DNA from: Paenibacillus selenitireducens
GTDB lineage: Bacteria > Bacillota > Bacilli > Paenibacillales > Paenibacillaceae
Length of the DNA: 64,000 nucleotides
NCBI RefSeq assembly: GCF_002021565.1
Contig: NZ_MSZX01000008.1
Location: 27-64,026, forward strand
Direction of reading: 5' to 3'
Both the position numbers and the translations under genes were made by a program. Position 1 is the first letter of the stretch, and each line of letters opens with the position of its first letter. Shown here piece after piece: positions 1 to 11,199 of this stretch. The notes under the pieces were generated by a model. That model did not search any database. It saw only the letters and a program-made list of their open reading frames with translations, and had not been told where the DNA came from.

Positions 1-322
1 TCCCAGTGTGGCCGTTCACCCTCTCAGGTCGGCTACGCATCGTCGCCTTGGTGAGCCGTTACCCCACCAACTAGCTAATGCGCCGCAGGCCCATCTGTAA
101 GTAGCAGATTGCTCCGCTTTTCCCAATCCGATCATGCGATCAAATCGTGTATCCGGTCTTAGCTACCGTTTCCGGTAGTTATCCCAGTCTTACAGGCAGG
201 TTGCCTACGTGTTACTCACCCGTCCGCCGCTAAGTTATCCCCGAAGGAATAACTCCGCTCGACTTGCATGTATTAGGCACGCCGCCAGCGTTCGTCCTGA
301 GCCAGGATCAAACTCTCCATTA
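1..322 (-). rRNA. 16S ribosomal RNA, 5' portion (cut by window edge)
   Basis: Read on the minus strand, this is the first ~320 nt of a 16S rRNA. The conserved 27F-type segment AGAGTTTGATCCTGGCTCAG lies at about 298-317, followed by V1 and V2. The V1 loop (GGAGTTATTCCTTCGGGG) is of the Paenibacillus type. The rest of the gene, and presumably 23S and 5S, lies off the left edge. The exact mature 5' end near 320-325 cannot be fixed by eye. Confidence 0.97.
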
Positions 323-403
323 AAGTGTTTGACTTGCTCATTTAAAACTAACTGACAAGAACTCGAAAGTTCTTCATTTAATGCTTTAATTCACTCGTTG
401 TTC

Positions 404-494
404 AGTTTTCAAAGATCAATTTTTCTTTCTTGTGTTGAACCGTTGTTCTCAGCGGCAACTTTTATAATATACCATATTGAAGTTTATTATGCAA
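404..494 (-). promoter_or_regulatory. rRNA operon promoter and boxA-like leader
   Basis: On the minus strand a -35 TTGCAT (489-494) and a -10 TATATT (466-471) are separated by exactly 17 bp. About 50 nt downstream the leader holds a boxA-like stretch reading TGATCTTTGAAAACT (404-418), as is usual before Bacillales 16S genes. The rest of the 325-803 gap holds only this leader, an AT-rich stretch with no visible feature (about 495-680), and the murQ control region. Confidence 0.8.
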
Positions 495-694
495 GCTTTT
501 TTTGAAAAAGTTTTTTGAGTTCTTTTTATCATCGCTTGCTTCGTTGTATCGCGTCTGAAGCGGTAAGGAATACTTTATCAGCATATCTAGCGGATTGCAA
601 CTTGTAAAAAAAGCCAATTGTATATTTCATGTTTGTTTTCGAGAAGCTTCATTATATGTGTAAAACAAAGCGTATATGCAATGAAATTATATTC

Positions 695-775
695 CGAAAC
701 ATTATTTCAGTAAAGAATAATTATGTTGAAATAATATTTCAGATCATATACAATAACACACATAAAGCGTTTACA
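695..775 (+). promoter_or_regulatory. murQP promoter with two RpiR/MurR-type operators and a cre box
   Basis: A sigma-A promoter is visible: -35 TTGAAA at 726-731, 17-bp spacer, -10 TACAAT at 749-754. Two palindromes of the form TGAAA-N5-TTTCA are present: CGAAACATTATTTCA at 695-709, and TGAAATAATATTTCA at 727-741 over the -35. This is the shape known for RpiR-family regulators, to which MurR belongs. A cre-like box, TGTAAACGCTTTAT on the minus strand (762-775, one mismatch to consensus), sits just after the expected start of transcription, where CcpA would block it. The regulator gene itself is not in the window. Confidence 0.7.
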
Positions 776-803
776 AAATGCGCAACCAAAGGAGACAGAC
801 GAT

Positions 804-1691
804 ATGTTGGAACATTTAACAACAGAAGCTCAAAATGAGCGGACGATGAATTTAGATGAAATATCCATTGAACAATTTCTAACCATTATGAATGAAGAAG
901 ATGCAAAGGTCTCACGCGCTGTGCGAGAACAAATCCCAAAAATCGCACAAGCTGTCGCTAAAATTGCAGCGTCCCTCCGTCAACATGGACGATTGATCTA
1001 TATCGGCGCAGGTACAAGCGGAAGAATCGGACTACTCGACGCGGTGGAATGTCCTCCAACCTTCGGTACAGCCCCAGAAGAGGTCGTTGGATTAATCGCC
1101 GGCGGCGAAAGAGCATTCATTAAAGCTGTCGAAGGCGCAGAAGATAGCCGGGAGCTAGGAGTCGAAGATCTGAAGAAAATCGAACTAACCCATAAAGACA
1201 CGGTTGTCGGGATCGCAGCCAGCGGTCGCACCCCCTATGTCATTGCCGGACTTGAATATGCGAATCAGATTGGCGCAAGCACCGTCGCATTATCTTGTAA
1301 TAAAGATTCACTCATTAGCAAAGCAGCTCAAATCGCAATTGAAATCGTAAACGGTCCTGAAGTGCTCACAGGTTCAACACGCCTCAAGTCCGGAACATCG
1401 CAGAAGCTCGTATGCAACATGCTCTCGACCGCAGCGATGATCCAAGTCGGCAAAGTCTACGGCAACTTAATGGTTGATGTGCAGTTGACGAACGAGAAAC
1501 TCGTTGAACGTGCGAAGCGAATTATTATGGAAGCGACATCTTGTGATTACGCTACAGCTGAACAATATTTAGCAAAGGCTCACAATACACCCAAAGCAGC
1601 CATCGTCATGATCTTAACAGGTGCTACGTATAAAGAAACGATTGAAAAACTAGAGAACGCGAATGGCTTCGTACGTCAAGCAATTAAATAA
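804..1691 (+). CDS. murQ: N-acetylmuramic acid 6-phosphate etherase
   Basis: MurQ cleaves the lactyl ether of MurNAc-6-phosphate in the cytoplasm to give GlcNAc-6-phosphate and D-lactate. The 295-residue protein has the SIS-domain phosphosugar site (GAGTSGRIGLLDAVECPP near residue 70), the catalytic-type glutamate in that motif, and the usual family length. The ATG at 804 follows GGAGA at the right distance. It is the first gene of a two-gene operon with the PTS transporter 35 bp downstream, so imported sugar phosphate is passed straight on. Its product is the substrate of NagA, encoded at 19.9 kb. Confidence 0.96.
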   Translation: MLEHLTTEAQNERTMNLDEISIEQFLTIMNEEDAKVSRAVREQIPKIAQAVAKIAASLRQHGRLIYIGAGTSGRIGLLDAVECPPTFGTAPEEVVGLIAGGERAFIKAVEGAEDSRELGVEDLKKIELTHKDTVVGIAASGRTPYVIAGLEYANQIGASTVALSCNKDSLISKAAQIAIEIVNGPEVLTGSTRLKSGTSQKLVCNMLSTAAMIQVGKVYGNLMVDVQLTNEKLVERAKRIIMEATSCDYATAEQYLAKAHNTPKAAIVMILTGATYKETIEKLENANGFVRQAIK

Positions 1692-1726
1692 CCATCTAAG
1701 ACCAAATCATCGGGAGGAATATCACT

Positions 1727-3175
1727 ATGAATCCACATCGTGCACTTGCTCAGGAAATTCTGTATGCGATAGGCGGCGCTTCTAATATCAAGAGCTTCAC
1801 GAATTGTATTACCAGATTACGCATTAACCTCGTCAATCGAGACATTATTGATGAAGCGAAACTTAAGAGCATCAAAGGCGTTCTAGGGGTTGTCGATGAT
1901 GAGACGTATCAAATTGTTCTTGGACCAGGGACGGTTAAGAAAGTAGCGGACGAGTTCGGGGATATCATTCAATCTGGCGCTGGTGCCGATGAACCGCAAC
2001 AAGCTACGGCGACGCAAGCTGGCGGACATGATATTAAGGCGGAGCTAAAGAAAAAGAATAATACACCATTCAAAAACTTCTTACGTAAAATCGGTAATAT
2101 CTTTATTCCATTGATCCCTGCACTCGTCGGCGCCGGTCTTATTAACGGGATTGCAGGCCTCATGGCCAACCTGATGAAGACAGGCTTCTCGCCTGAATGG
2201 ATGGTAACGCTTCAACCAATCATTAGTGTTATCGGTTCCGCCTTCTTTATGTACCTGACGGTATTCGCCGGGGTTAACGCTGCTAAAGAATTCGGTGGTA
2301 CCCCCGCCCTTGGTGGTGCAGTCTCCGCAATCATTATCGCACCAAGTGTTGCGAATATTACGTATAGTTATCCGATCTTCGGAGAAATAAAGTTGAATCC
2401 GGGCCAAGGTGGGATTATCGGAGCTATTCTCGCAGCGATCTTAATCTCCTATGTGGAGAAATGGGTTCGCAAACGCGTTCCTGCAGCGATTGATATTATC
2501 GTCACACCGACGATTGCCCTGCTTGTTGTGGGATTAATTACGATCTTTGCATTCATGCCGCTTGCAGGTATCATCTCAGGTGGAATTGGTTCAGCGACAA
2601 CTTGGTTGCTTGCACATGGTGGTCCGTTATCTGGATTCGTACTTGCTGCAGCTTTCTTACCTCTTGTTATGTTCGGGTTACACCAAGCACTTATTCCGAT
2701 CCATGCGGAGTTAATCGCGCAATTCGGTTACACGGCACTCTTGCCGATCCTTGCTATGGCAGGTGCTGGACAAGTTGGTGCAGCGATTGCGATCTACCTG
2801 AAATTGAAACGTAACAAAAGTATGCGTAATCTGATTAAAGGGGTTCTCCCTGTTGGATTCTTAGGGATTGGCGAACCGCTAATTTACGGGGTATCCCTCC
2901 CACTTGGTCGTCCTTTCATCACGGCTTGTCTTGGCGGTGGATTCGGTGGTGCAGTATTAGGGTTCTACGCCATGTCTGGTAACTTCATTGGTTCCATGGC
3001 AATTGGTCCGTCTGGTTTAGTTCTCGTTCCACTGATTACGGGACCACTCGGCATCGGAGCTTCCATCATTGGGTACCTGCTCGGTCTTGGCGCTTCTTAT
3101 ATCGCAGGATTCCTACTCACTTACTTCTTTGGCTTTACCAAAGAGCTGATGTTAGAGCATAACAAAGACAACTAA
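1727..3175 (+). CDS. murP: PTS transporter EIIBC, probably MurNAc-specific
   Basis: The N-terminal EIIB domain (about residues 1-90) carries the phosphorylation cysteine in the NCITRLR motif at residue 27. A linker rich in Gln, Ala and Thr leads to a multi-span EIIC domain (about 115-475) of the glucose/sucrose superfamily, with the GIGEPLIYG signature loop. No EIIA domain is present, so the protein must borrow one encoded elsewhere. Pairing with murQ and the 482-residue length point to import and 6-phosphorylation of N-acetylmuramic acid. The specificity is inferred from context; a sucrose- or trehalose-type relative is less likely. RBS GGGAGGAA precedes the ATG. Confidence 0.9.
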   Translation: MNPHRALAQEILYAIGGASNIKSFTNCITRLRINLVNRDIIDEAKLKSIKGVLGVVDDETYQIVLGPGTVKKVADEFGDIIQSGAGADEPQQATATQAGGHDIKAELKKKNNTPFKNFLRKIGNIFIPLIPALVGAGLINGIAGLMANLMKTGFSPEWMVTLQPIISVIGSAFFMYLTVFAGVNAAKEFGGTPALGGAVSAIIIAPSVANITYSYPIFGEIKLNPGQGGIIGAILAAILISYVEKWVRKRVPAAIDIIVTPTIALLVVGLITIFAFMPLAGIISGGIGSATTWLLAHGGPLSGFVLAAAFLPLVMFGLHQALIPIHAELIAQFGYTALLPILAMAGAGQVGAAIAIYLKLKRNKSMRNLIKGVLPVGFLGIGEPLIYGVSLPLGRPFITACLGGGFGGAVLGFYAMSGNFIGSMAIGPSGLVLVPLITGPLGIGASIIGYLLGLGASYIAGFLLTYFFGFTKELMLEHNKDN

Positions 3176-3214
3176 GCCATACGGTTCTTACATCAACAAT
3201 CCTGAATCCCAAAT

Positions 3215-3267
3215 AAAAAAGCCGAGTGCCATCGTCACCTTCCTGACGATACACTCGGCTTATTTTT
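3215..3267. terminator. Bidirectional terminator between murP and the purine permease
   Basis: A long stem begins AAGCCGAGTG and ends CACTCGGCTT, with A residues before it and TTATTTTT after it. It can end transcription of both convergent units. Confidence 0.9.
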
Positions 3268-3282
3268 ATAAATACGATCGAT

Positions 3283-4683
3283 TTAACCTTCTCCGCCTAC
3301 GAATACATAACGAGCAAGTACCATGACGAACAAGATCCACATTAACCAGTGTACTTTATGATTGCCTTTGCCTGTGGCTTGTCCGATTCCCGCTAGCAAT
3401 ACATAAGAGATGATTCCTAAAGAAATACCGTTTGCGATACTGTACGTGAATGGCATGAACGCAATCGTTAAGAATGCTGGGATACCAATCGTCATATCCT
3501 TAAAGTCAATTTCACTAACCGATTGAACCATCAGCACACCAACGATAATCAATGCCGCTGCTGTTGCCGAGCCTGGAATCAATGCTACAGCTGGAGCCAA
3601 GAACAATGCCGCTAAGAAGCAAATACCTGTTGTAACGGAAGTTAATCCTGTACGTCCGCCTGCTGCTACCCCTGCTGAACTCTCAACGAATGTTGTTACT
3701 GTACTTGTACCTAATGCTGCGCCGCCCGCGACTGCGATCGAATCGACGAACATCGCTTTACCTACGCGTTTGTTGCCTTCTTCTTTATTTTCCATAAATC
3801 CAGCGCGTGTTGCTGTACCTACAAGGGTACCAAATGTATCAAATAACTCTACGAATGTGAACGTTACTACGATGGATACAATCCCTACACCCATCATCCC
3901 TGCAAAGTCGAATTGCCAGAAGTTCAACTGGCTGAAATCAGGCATCCATGTCGCTTGTGTTGTACTTGCTGCTTTGAGATGGTCATAGAATAATGCCCAA
4001 CCGATTAAAGATGTACCAATAATACCGAAGAAAATCGCACCTGGTACGCGAAGTACCATTAAGATGGCGATCAATGCAATCCCGATCAGTGCAAGTAGTA
4101 CGTCTGGGTTCGAGAAGCTGCCCATAGAGAATACTGTTTCAAATCCTAATAACGGTGTAAATGTACCTGCTTTGATATCCCCTACAGATTCTACAGCTAC
4201 AGATAACAATCCGCTGTTTTTCAGACCTACAATCGTAATGAAGAAACCAATACCAACTGTAATCGCATGTTTCAATCCATCCGGGATCGCGACTAAGAGC
4301 AGCTGCCGGAGCTTCGTCACGGTCAAGATAAAGAAGATAATCCCTGACATGAACACGGCTGTCAATGCAATTTGCCAAGTAATTGGATGATTGCTCGATG
4401 CCGTTGAAATAACCACAGAAGCAAAATATGCATTAAGGCCCATACCTGGTGCAAGTGCTACGGGGAAGTTCACGAAGATCCCCATCGCGATGGTGAATAC
4501 ACCCGCTGCAATTGCTGTAGCCAAGAATACGGAGTACCATTCCATTCCTGTTTTGCCGAAAGCTGATAAGACATTCGGGTTGACCGCCAAAATGTAGGCC
4601 ATGGTCATAAAAGTTGTAATCCCCGCCAATACCTCTGTTCTAACATTTGTTCCGTTTTCCTTTAACTTAAAGAAACGATCCAT
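3283..4683 (-). CDS. NCS2-family guanine/hypoxanthine permease (PbuG-like)
   Basis: This 466-residue polytopic membrane protein belongs to the AzgA/PbuG branch of NCS2 purine transporters. It opens with the family-typical MDRFFKL and then ITTFMTMAYILAVNP, and later has the internal NGTN-type and SSAGVAAGGRTG segments. It should import guanine and hypoxanthine by proton symport. A guanine-type riboswitch lies in its leader, which fits a purine importer that is switched off when purines are plentiful. RBS AGGAGGAG precedes the ATG at 4683. Exact substrate preference cannot be told from sequence. Confidence 0.93.
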   Translation of the reverse strand: MDRFFKLKENGTNVRTEVLAGITTFMTMAYILAVNPNVLSAFGKTGMEWYSVFLATAIAAGVFTIAMGIFVNFPVALAPGMGLNAYFASVVISTASSNHPITWQIALTAVFMSGIIFFILTVTKLRQLLLVAIPDGLKHAITVGIGFFITIVGLKNSGLLSVAVESVGDIKAGTFTPLLGFETVFSMGSFSNPDVLLALIGIALIAILMVLRVPGAIFFGIIGTSLIGWALFYDHLKAASTTQATWMPDFSQLNFWQFDFAGMMGVGIVSIVVTFTFVELFDTFGTLVGTATRAGFMENKEEGNKRVGKAMFVDSIAVAGGAALGTSTVTTFVESSAGVAAGGRTGLTSVTTGICFLAALFLAPAVALIPGSATAAALIIVGVLMVQSVSEIDFKDMTIGIPAFLTIAFMPFTYSIANGISLGIISYVLLAGIGQATGKGNHKVHWLMWILFVMVLARYVFVGGEG

Positions 4684-4734
4684 TGTAGAGACTCCTCCTA
4701 AAAGTTTTGTAAGCTGTCGCTTAAGATAGGGAAC

Positions 4735-4769
4735 AACAAAAATAACCTAGGACTAATATCTCCTAGGTT
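4735..4769 (-). terminator. Riboswitch expression-platform terminator
   Basis: On the minus strand a 9-bp stem AACCTAGGA / TCCTAGGTT with an 8-nt loop is followed by TATTTTTG. It lies between the purine aptamer and the permease start, as expected of the OFF-state terminator. I could not identify the alternative antiterminator pairing by eye. Confidence 0.8.
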
Positions 4770-4824
4770 CCGCATCCAAAAGAAATGGAAGCACGCCAAT
4801 ATACACAGGCAGTACTTCTTCTCT

Positions 4825-4896
4825 CTTTTCGTAGCCAGATCATTACGGTGACCTTGTAGAGACTCTCGGGCCGATTCCCAAGAATATACGAAAAAT
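4825..4896 (-). promoter_or_regulatory. Guanine-type purine riboswitch aptamer
   Basis: The minus strand aligns along its whole length with the xpt guanine aptamer. It shows a P1 helix (TTTTCGTA pairing with TACGAAAA), two hairpins with kissing-loop bases, and the conserved core pieces CTCTACAAGG and ACCGTAATGA. The residue corresponding to position 74, which selects the ligand, is C (GGCTACG), giving guanine/hypoxanthine rather than adenine. With the downstream terminator it should lower permease expression when guanine is abundant. The remainder of the 4684-5076 gap holds only the linker and the neighbour's terminator. Confidence 0.9.
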
Positions 4897-5027
4897 CGCT
4901 TTTCATTTTGTTATTCTTCTCACATTGTAGGGGAAAAACGCGATTGTTGTCAACCAAAAAACGAATATTTCTAAGAAGAAATAATTGTAACGTTCGGAAA
5001 TACCGCAAATTTAAACTATATCCATCC

Positions 5028-5064
5028 GAAAAAGACCACCTCCAGACGTACTGGAAATGGTCTT
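5028..5064 (-). terminator. Terminator after the DMT transporter gene
   Basis: Minus-strand stem AAGACCATTTCCAG / CTGGAGGTGGTCTT followed by TTTTT, 13-50 nt past the stop codon of the transporter gene. It ends the lacZ-containing operon. Confidence 0.88.
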
Positions 5065-5076
5065 CCTCTATGCTTC

Positions 5077-5991
5077 TTAAGACATATGGGATTGTTGTGC
5101 TTTGGGTGTCCACTTCATTTCAGCGAATATCATGCCTCCGAATATTAACGCACAGCCTACAACGGCCCAGATTCCTAGCTCTTCTCCGGCAAAAGTCAAA
5201 CCTGTTATCGCCGCAAAAACCGGCTCGGTCGCATAGATGATCGCAACGCGTGAGGCGGAAGTGTACCGTTGTGACCAGGTCTGTGCCCAGAAAGCGAAAG
5301 CCGTAGATAACCCGACGGACACCGCTAGAGCCAGCAGTACATCCGGATTGGTGATGGAAGTCCATAATTCGGATGGCGTTCCGGCCGATTCCGTAAGCAG
5401 CGATGACACGAAAGACAATACGCCCACCGTGCCCAATTGAATCGTAACAAGCGGCAACGTATCATACTGGGGCGAATACTTGCCTGTCAGGGCAATTTGC
5501 ATCGCAAAGCATATCGCACATAAAAATACCAGGACGTCCCCTTTGTTCAGCGATAATGCCCCGCCATTAAACGTGAGAAAATATAAACCTATAAAAGCCA
5601 TGACTGCTGCAACCCAAGTCGTCCATGACATACGCTGCCGCATCAGCCACAACATCGCGAAGGGCACCAGTACGACAGAGATCCCTGTAATAAAACCCGT
5701 ATTCGTCGTCGTCGTGTGCAAGAGACCGATCGTCTGCAAGGCGTAAGCGCCGAATAGCCAAATCCCTAACACAATCCCGTGCTTCCATAAGTTCCCCGTC
5801 CAGTTGTACTTGCTATGTCTCCTCGTTAAGCCCATGACCACGGCGAAGAGCAATGTCGCTCCTAGAAAGCGAAAGGCATTAAAGGCAAGTGGAGGTAACG
5901 TCTGGACCGCTTTCTGAACAATGATGAACGTTGAGCCCCATACACAAGCAACGAATAGCAAGCATATATACGCAATCCAAGTACGTTTCAC
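5077..5991 (-). CDS. EamA/DMT-family transporter
   Basis: A 304-residue membrane protein with about ten hydrophobic helices in two EamA repeats, starting with the typical CVWGSTFIIVQKA segment. Family members export or import small metabolites such as amino acids or nucleosides; the substrate here is unknown. It starts with GTG after GGAGGGAGG, only 12 bp downstream of lacZ, so it is probably the last gene of the sugar operon. Whether it moves a sugar-derived product or is a passenger cannot be told. Confidence 0.9.
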   Translation of the reverse strand: MKRTWIAYICLLFVACVWGSTFIIVQKAVQTLPPLAFNAFRFLGATLLFAVVMGLTRRHSKYNWTGNLWKHGIVLGIWLFGAYALQTIGLLHTTTTNTGFITGISVVLVPFAMLWLMRQRMSWTTWVAAVMAFIGLYFLTFNGGALSLNKGDVLVFLCAICFAMQIALTGKYSPQYDTLPLVTIQLGTVGVLSFVSSLLTESAGTPSELWTSITNPDVLLALAVSVGLSTAFAFWAQTWSQRYTSASRVAIIYATEPVFAAITGLTFAGEELGIWAVVGCALIFGGMIFAEMKWTPKAQQSHMS

Positions 5992-6003
5992 GTCGCCTCC
6001 CTC

Positions 6004-9171
<3,168 letters not shown>

Positions 9172-9186
9172 TCATTTAAAAGTCGC

Positions 9187-9999
9187 TTATCCTTTAATAC
9201 CTGTCGTTGCAATGCCCCCGACAATGTAACGCTGCGCAAAGAAGAAAATCGCAAGCGGCGGCAGGCAGATTAAGAATGTCACAGCCATAATGGATACCAT
9301 ATCGACCCCGAACATGCCTCTAAATTGCGAAAGTCCGAGGGTTAGGGTGTATTTGCTCTGGTCATTCAAGAAAATCAACGGACCAAGGTAATCATTCCAG
9401 CTATTCAATACATGGAATACGCCGACGAGAATTAATGCCGGACTCATTAACGGAATAATCAGCCTTACGAAAATCTGCAGCGGGTTGGCTCCGTCGATCC
9501 GTGCTGCCTCTTCCAGCTCCACCGGAATCCCCATAATGAATTGGCGCAAAAGAAAGATGAAGAATGGCGCCCCGAACCATGCGGGGACGATTAACGGCTT
9601 CAACGTATTGATCCATCCCAAGAAGTTAAATTCCATATACTGCGGAATCATCGTCACTTCCCACGGAATCATCATCGAAGCGAGCAATATCATAAAGAGT
9701 GTATCTTTCCCGCGAAACCGGAATCTGGCAAAGCCATAGGCAACAAGTGCCGACGATAAGAGCTGTCCAAGTAATGACATCCCGGTTACGATCAATGAGT
9801 TCTTCAAGTAAATGTTGAAAGGCTGCGTCTCCCAAGCTGTTGCAAAGTTACTCCAGTGAAAAATGGATGGAATCCACTTTGGCGGGAAGACATACAGTTC
9901 CTCAGGCGATTTGACCGCGGTTGTAATCATCCAGAAAAATGGCGCTATAAATAAAATGGAGAACAGAATAAGTAAGCCATAGATCACTATTTTTTTCAT
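9187..9999 (-). CDS. Sugar ABC transporter permease, MalG type
   Basis: Inner-membrane permease of the carbohydrate uptake 1 (CUT1) family, about 270 residues with six helices. It carries the EAA loop contacting the ATPase (EEAARIDGANPLQIF, about residues 185-200). The ATG at 9999 follows GGGGTG; a GTG nine bases further up lacks its own ribosome site. It pairs with the MalF-type permease 28 bp upstream and the lipoprotein beyond. No ATPase gene is in this cluster, so a shared MsmX-like ATPase encoded elsewhere is likely, as is common in this group. Confidence 0.94.
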   Translation of the reverse strand: MKKIVIYGLLILFSILFIAPFFWMITTAVKSPEELYVFPPKWIPSIFHWSNFATAWETQPFNIYLKNSLIVTGMSLLGQLLSSALVAYGFARFRFRGKDTLFMILLASMMIPWEVTMIPQYMEFNFLGWINTLKPLIVPAWFGAPFFIFLLRQFIMGIPVELEEAARIDGANPLQIFVRLIIPLMSPALILVGVFHVLNSWNDYLGPLIFLNDQSKYTLTLGLSQFRGMFGVDMVSIMAVTFLICLPPLAIFFFAQRYIVGGIATTGIKG

Positions 10000-10027
10000 T
10001 GTTTTCACCCCGTAAGTTCGTTTTGCG

Positions 10028-10948
10028 TTATCGCTTACCGTGTTTCATTTCCCCTTCGTAGTACACCCATGCAGAGGATGACTTAAAGACGAGCATCGTT
10101 AAGGCCAACACGATCGCGAACATGAACCAGGCATTCGCTGAAGAATATCCCATTTTGGAATATTTAAAAGCATTCTCGTACATATACATCGCGTAAAAAT
10201 ACGTTGAGTTCGTAGGACCTCCACCTGTCATCACGAGCGCCAAGGTCAACTGCTGGAAGGCAGCAATGATAGTCGTAATTAAGTTAAAAAGAATGGTCGG
10301 ACTTAACATCGGCAGCGTGATTCGTGTGAATTGCTTCCATTTGCCTGCACCATCGATCGATGAGGCTTCATACATGTCTTTCGGGATATTTTTCAATCCA
10401 GCTAAGAAGATCAGCATCATGGTTCCTTGCCCCCATAGGCTGGCGATTACCATCGCTACCGGCGCCCACGTCGTGCTAATCAGCCACTTTGGACCTTCGA
10501 TACCGAACACGGATAATATATAGTTCAGGATGCCGTACTCCCCATCAAAAACCCAAGCCCAGATCATCGCGAGCGCAACGCCGGAGATCACGGATGGCAG
10601 GTAGAATGCTGTACGGAATATCCCGCTTCCTTTCACGTTCTGATTGAGCAGCATGGCCAGAAGCAGCGCAACAATAATGTTAAGCGGAACGAATAAGGCA
10701 GCGAATTTCAGCGTGACCGTAAGTGAAGTCCAGAATAATGGATCACTCGTAAACATTTCTTTGTAATTAGCAAGGCCAATGAATGTTTTCTGTCCTATAA
10801 CCGGCCACTCATAGAAACTGATAATGAGCGAAAAAATAAGAGGGCCTAAGGTAAAGGCAAGAAACCCGATGATCCATGGCATAGTGAACAAGTAAGGAAT
10901 GCTCGCTTGCTTCCATCGTGCAGAAGTACGCTTTTTGATTGATTCCAT
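10028..10948 (-). CDS. Sugar ABC transporter permease, MalF type
   Basis: CUT1-family permease of about 306 residues with a short cytoplasmic N-terminus, six helices, and the EAA loop (YEASSIDGAGKWKQF). The frame stays open to 11182, but the ATG at 10948, preceded by AAAGGGA, gives the family-normal N-terminus (MESIKKRTSARWKQ), so the longer reading is rejected. A 250-bp gap with a cre box, paired regulator half-sites and a stem-loop separates it from the binding-protein gene, so permease levels may be set separately. Confidence 0.93.
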   Translation of the reverse strand: MESIKKRTSARWKQASIPYLFTMPWIIGFLAFTLGPLIFSLIISFYEWPVIGQKTFIGLANYKEMFTSDPLFWTSLTVTLKFAALFVPLNIIVALLLAMLLNQNVKGSGIFRTAFYLPSVISGVALAMIWAWVFDGEYGILNYILSVFGIEGPKWLISTTWAPVAMVIASLWGQGTMMLIFLAGLKNIPKDMYEASSIDGAGKWKQFTRITLPMLSPTILFNLITTIIAAFQQLTLALVMTGGGPTNSTYFYAMYMYENAFKYSKMGYSSANAWFMFAIVLALTMLVFKSSSAWVYYEGEMKHGKR

Positions 10949-11009
10949 GTCGATCGTCCCTTTCAGATGTTGTTCGGCGCGTGCCGTGTACTGCACTTGT
11001 TGTGGTTTC

Positions 11010-11139
11010 ATTGTAGTCAAAATGTAAGCGTTTTTACACGGTCGTCTGTCTGCGATTAGGGGCCACTTTGTTTGAGGGAAATAAGGGGTTACGGATCCTT
11101 TAGAGGCATTTTGTTCGGTCTCTGTCGCCTTTTTGTTCG
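11010..11139 (-). promoter_or_regulatory. cre box and paired TTTTGTTCG half-sites upstream of the permease genes
   Basis: Two exact TTTTGTTCG copies at 11109-11117 and 11131-11139 start 22 bp apart. Further toward the permease gene, TGTAAGCGTTTTTACA (11023-11038) fits the CcpA cre consensus with one mismatch. A weak -10, TACAAT on the minus strand, lies at 11010-11015. The same half-site pair occurs before the binding-protein gene and the GH63-like gene. I infer a site for the AraC-type response regulator encoded at 12.6 kb. The -35 is poor, as expected of an activated promoter, but its placement is uncertain. Confidence 0.55.
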
Positions 11140-11163
11140 ATGTACTTTCTAGGCGCAGCAAAG

Positions 11164-11190
11164 AGCCCGATGCGTATCTCACCGGGCCCC
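11164..11190 (-). terminator. Stem-loop after the binding-protein gene
   Basis: Minus-strand stem GCCCGGTG / CATCGGGC followed by only a weak T run (TCTTTG). Such leaky hairpins commonly follow solute-binding-protein genes and keep expression of the downstream permeases lower. Confidence 0.6.
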
Positions 11191-11199
11191 TTCATCCAT

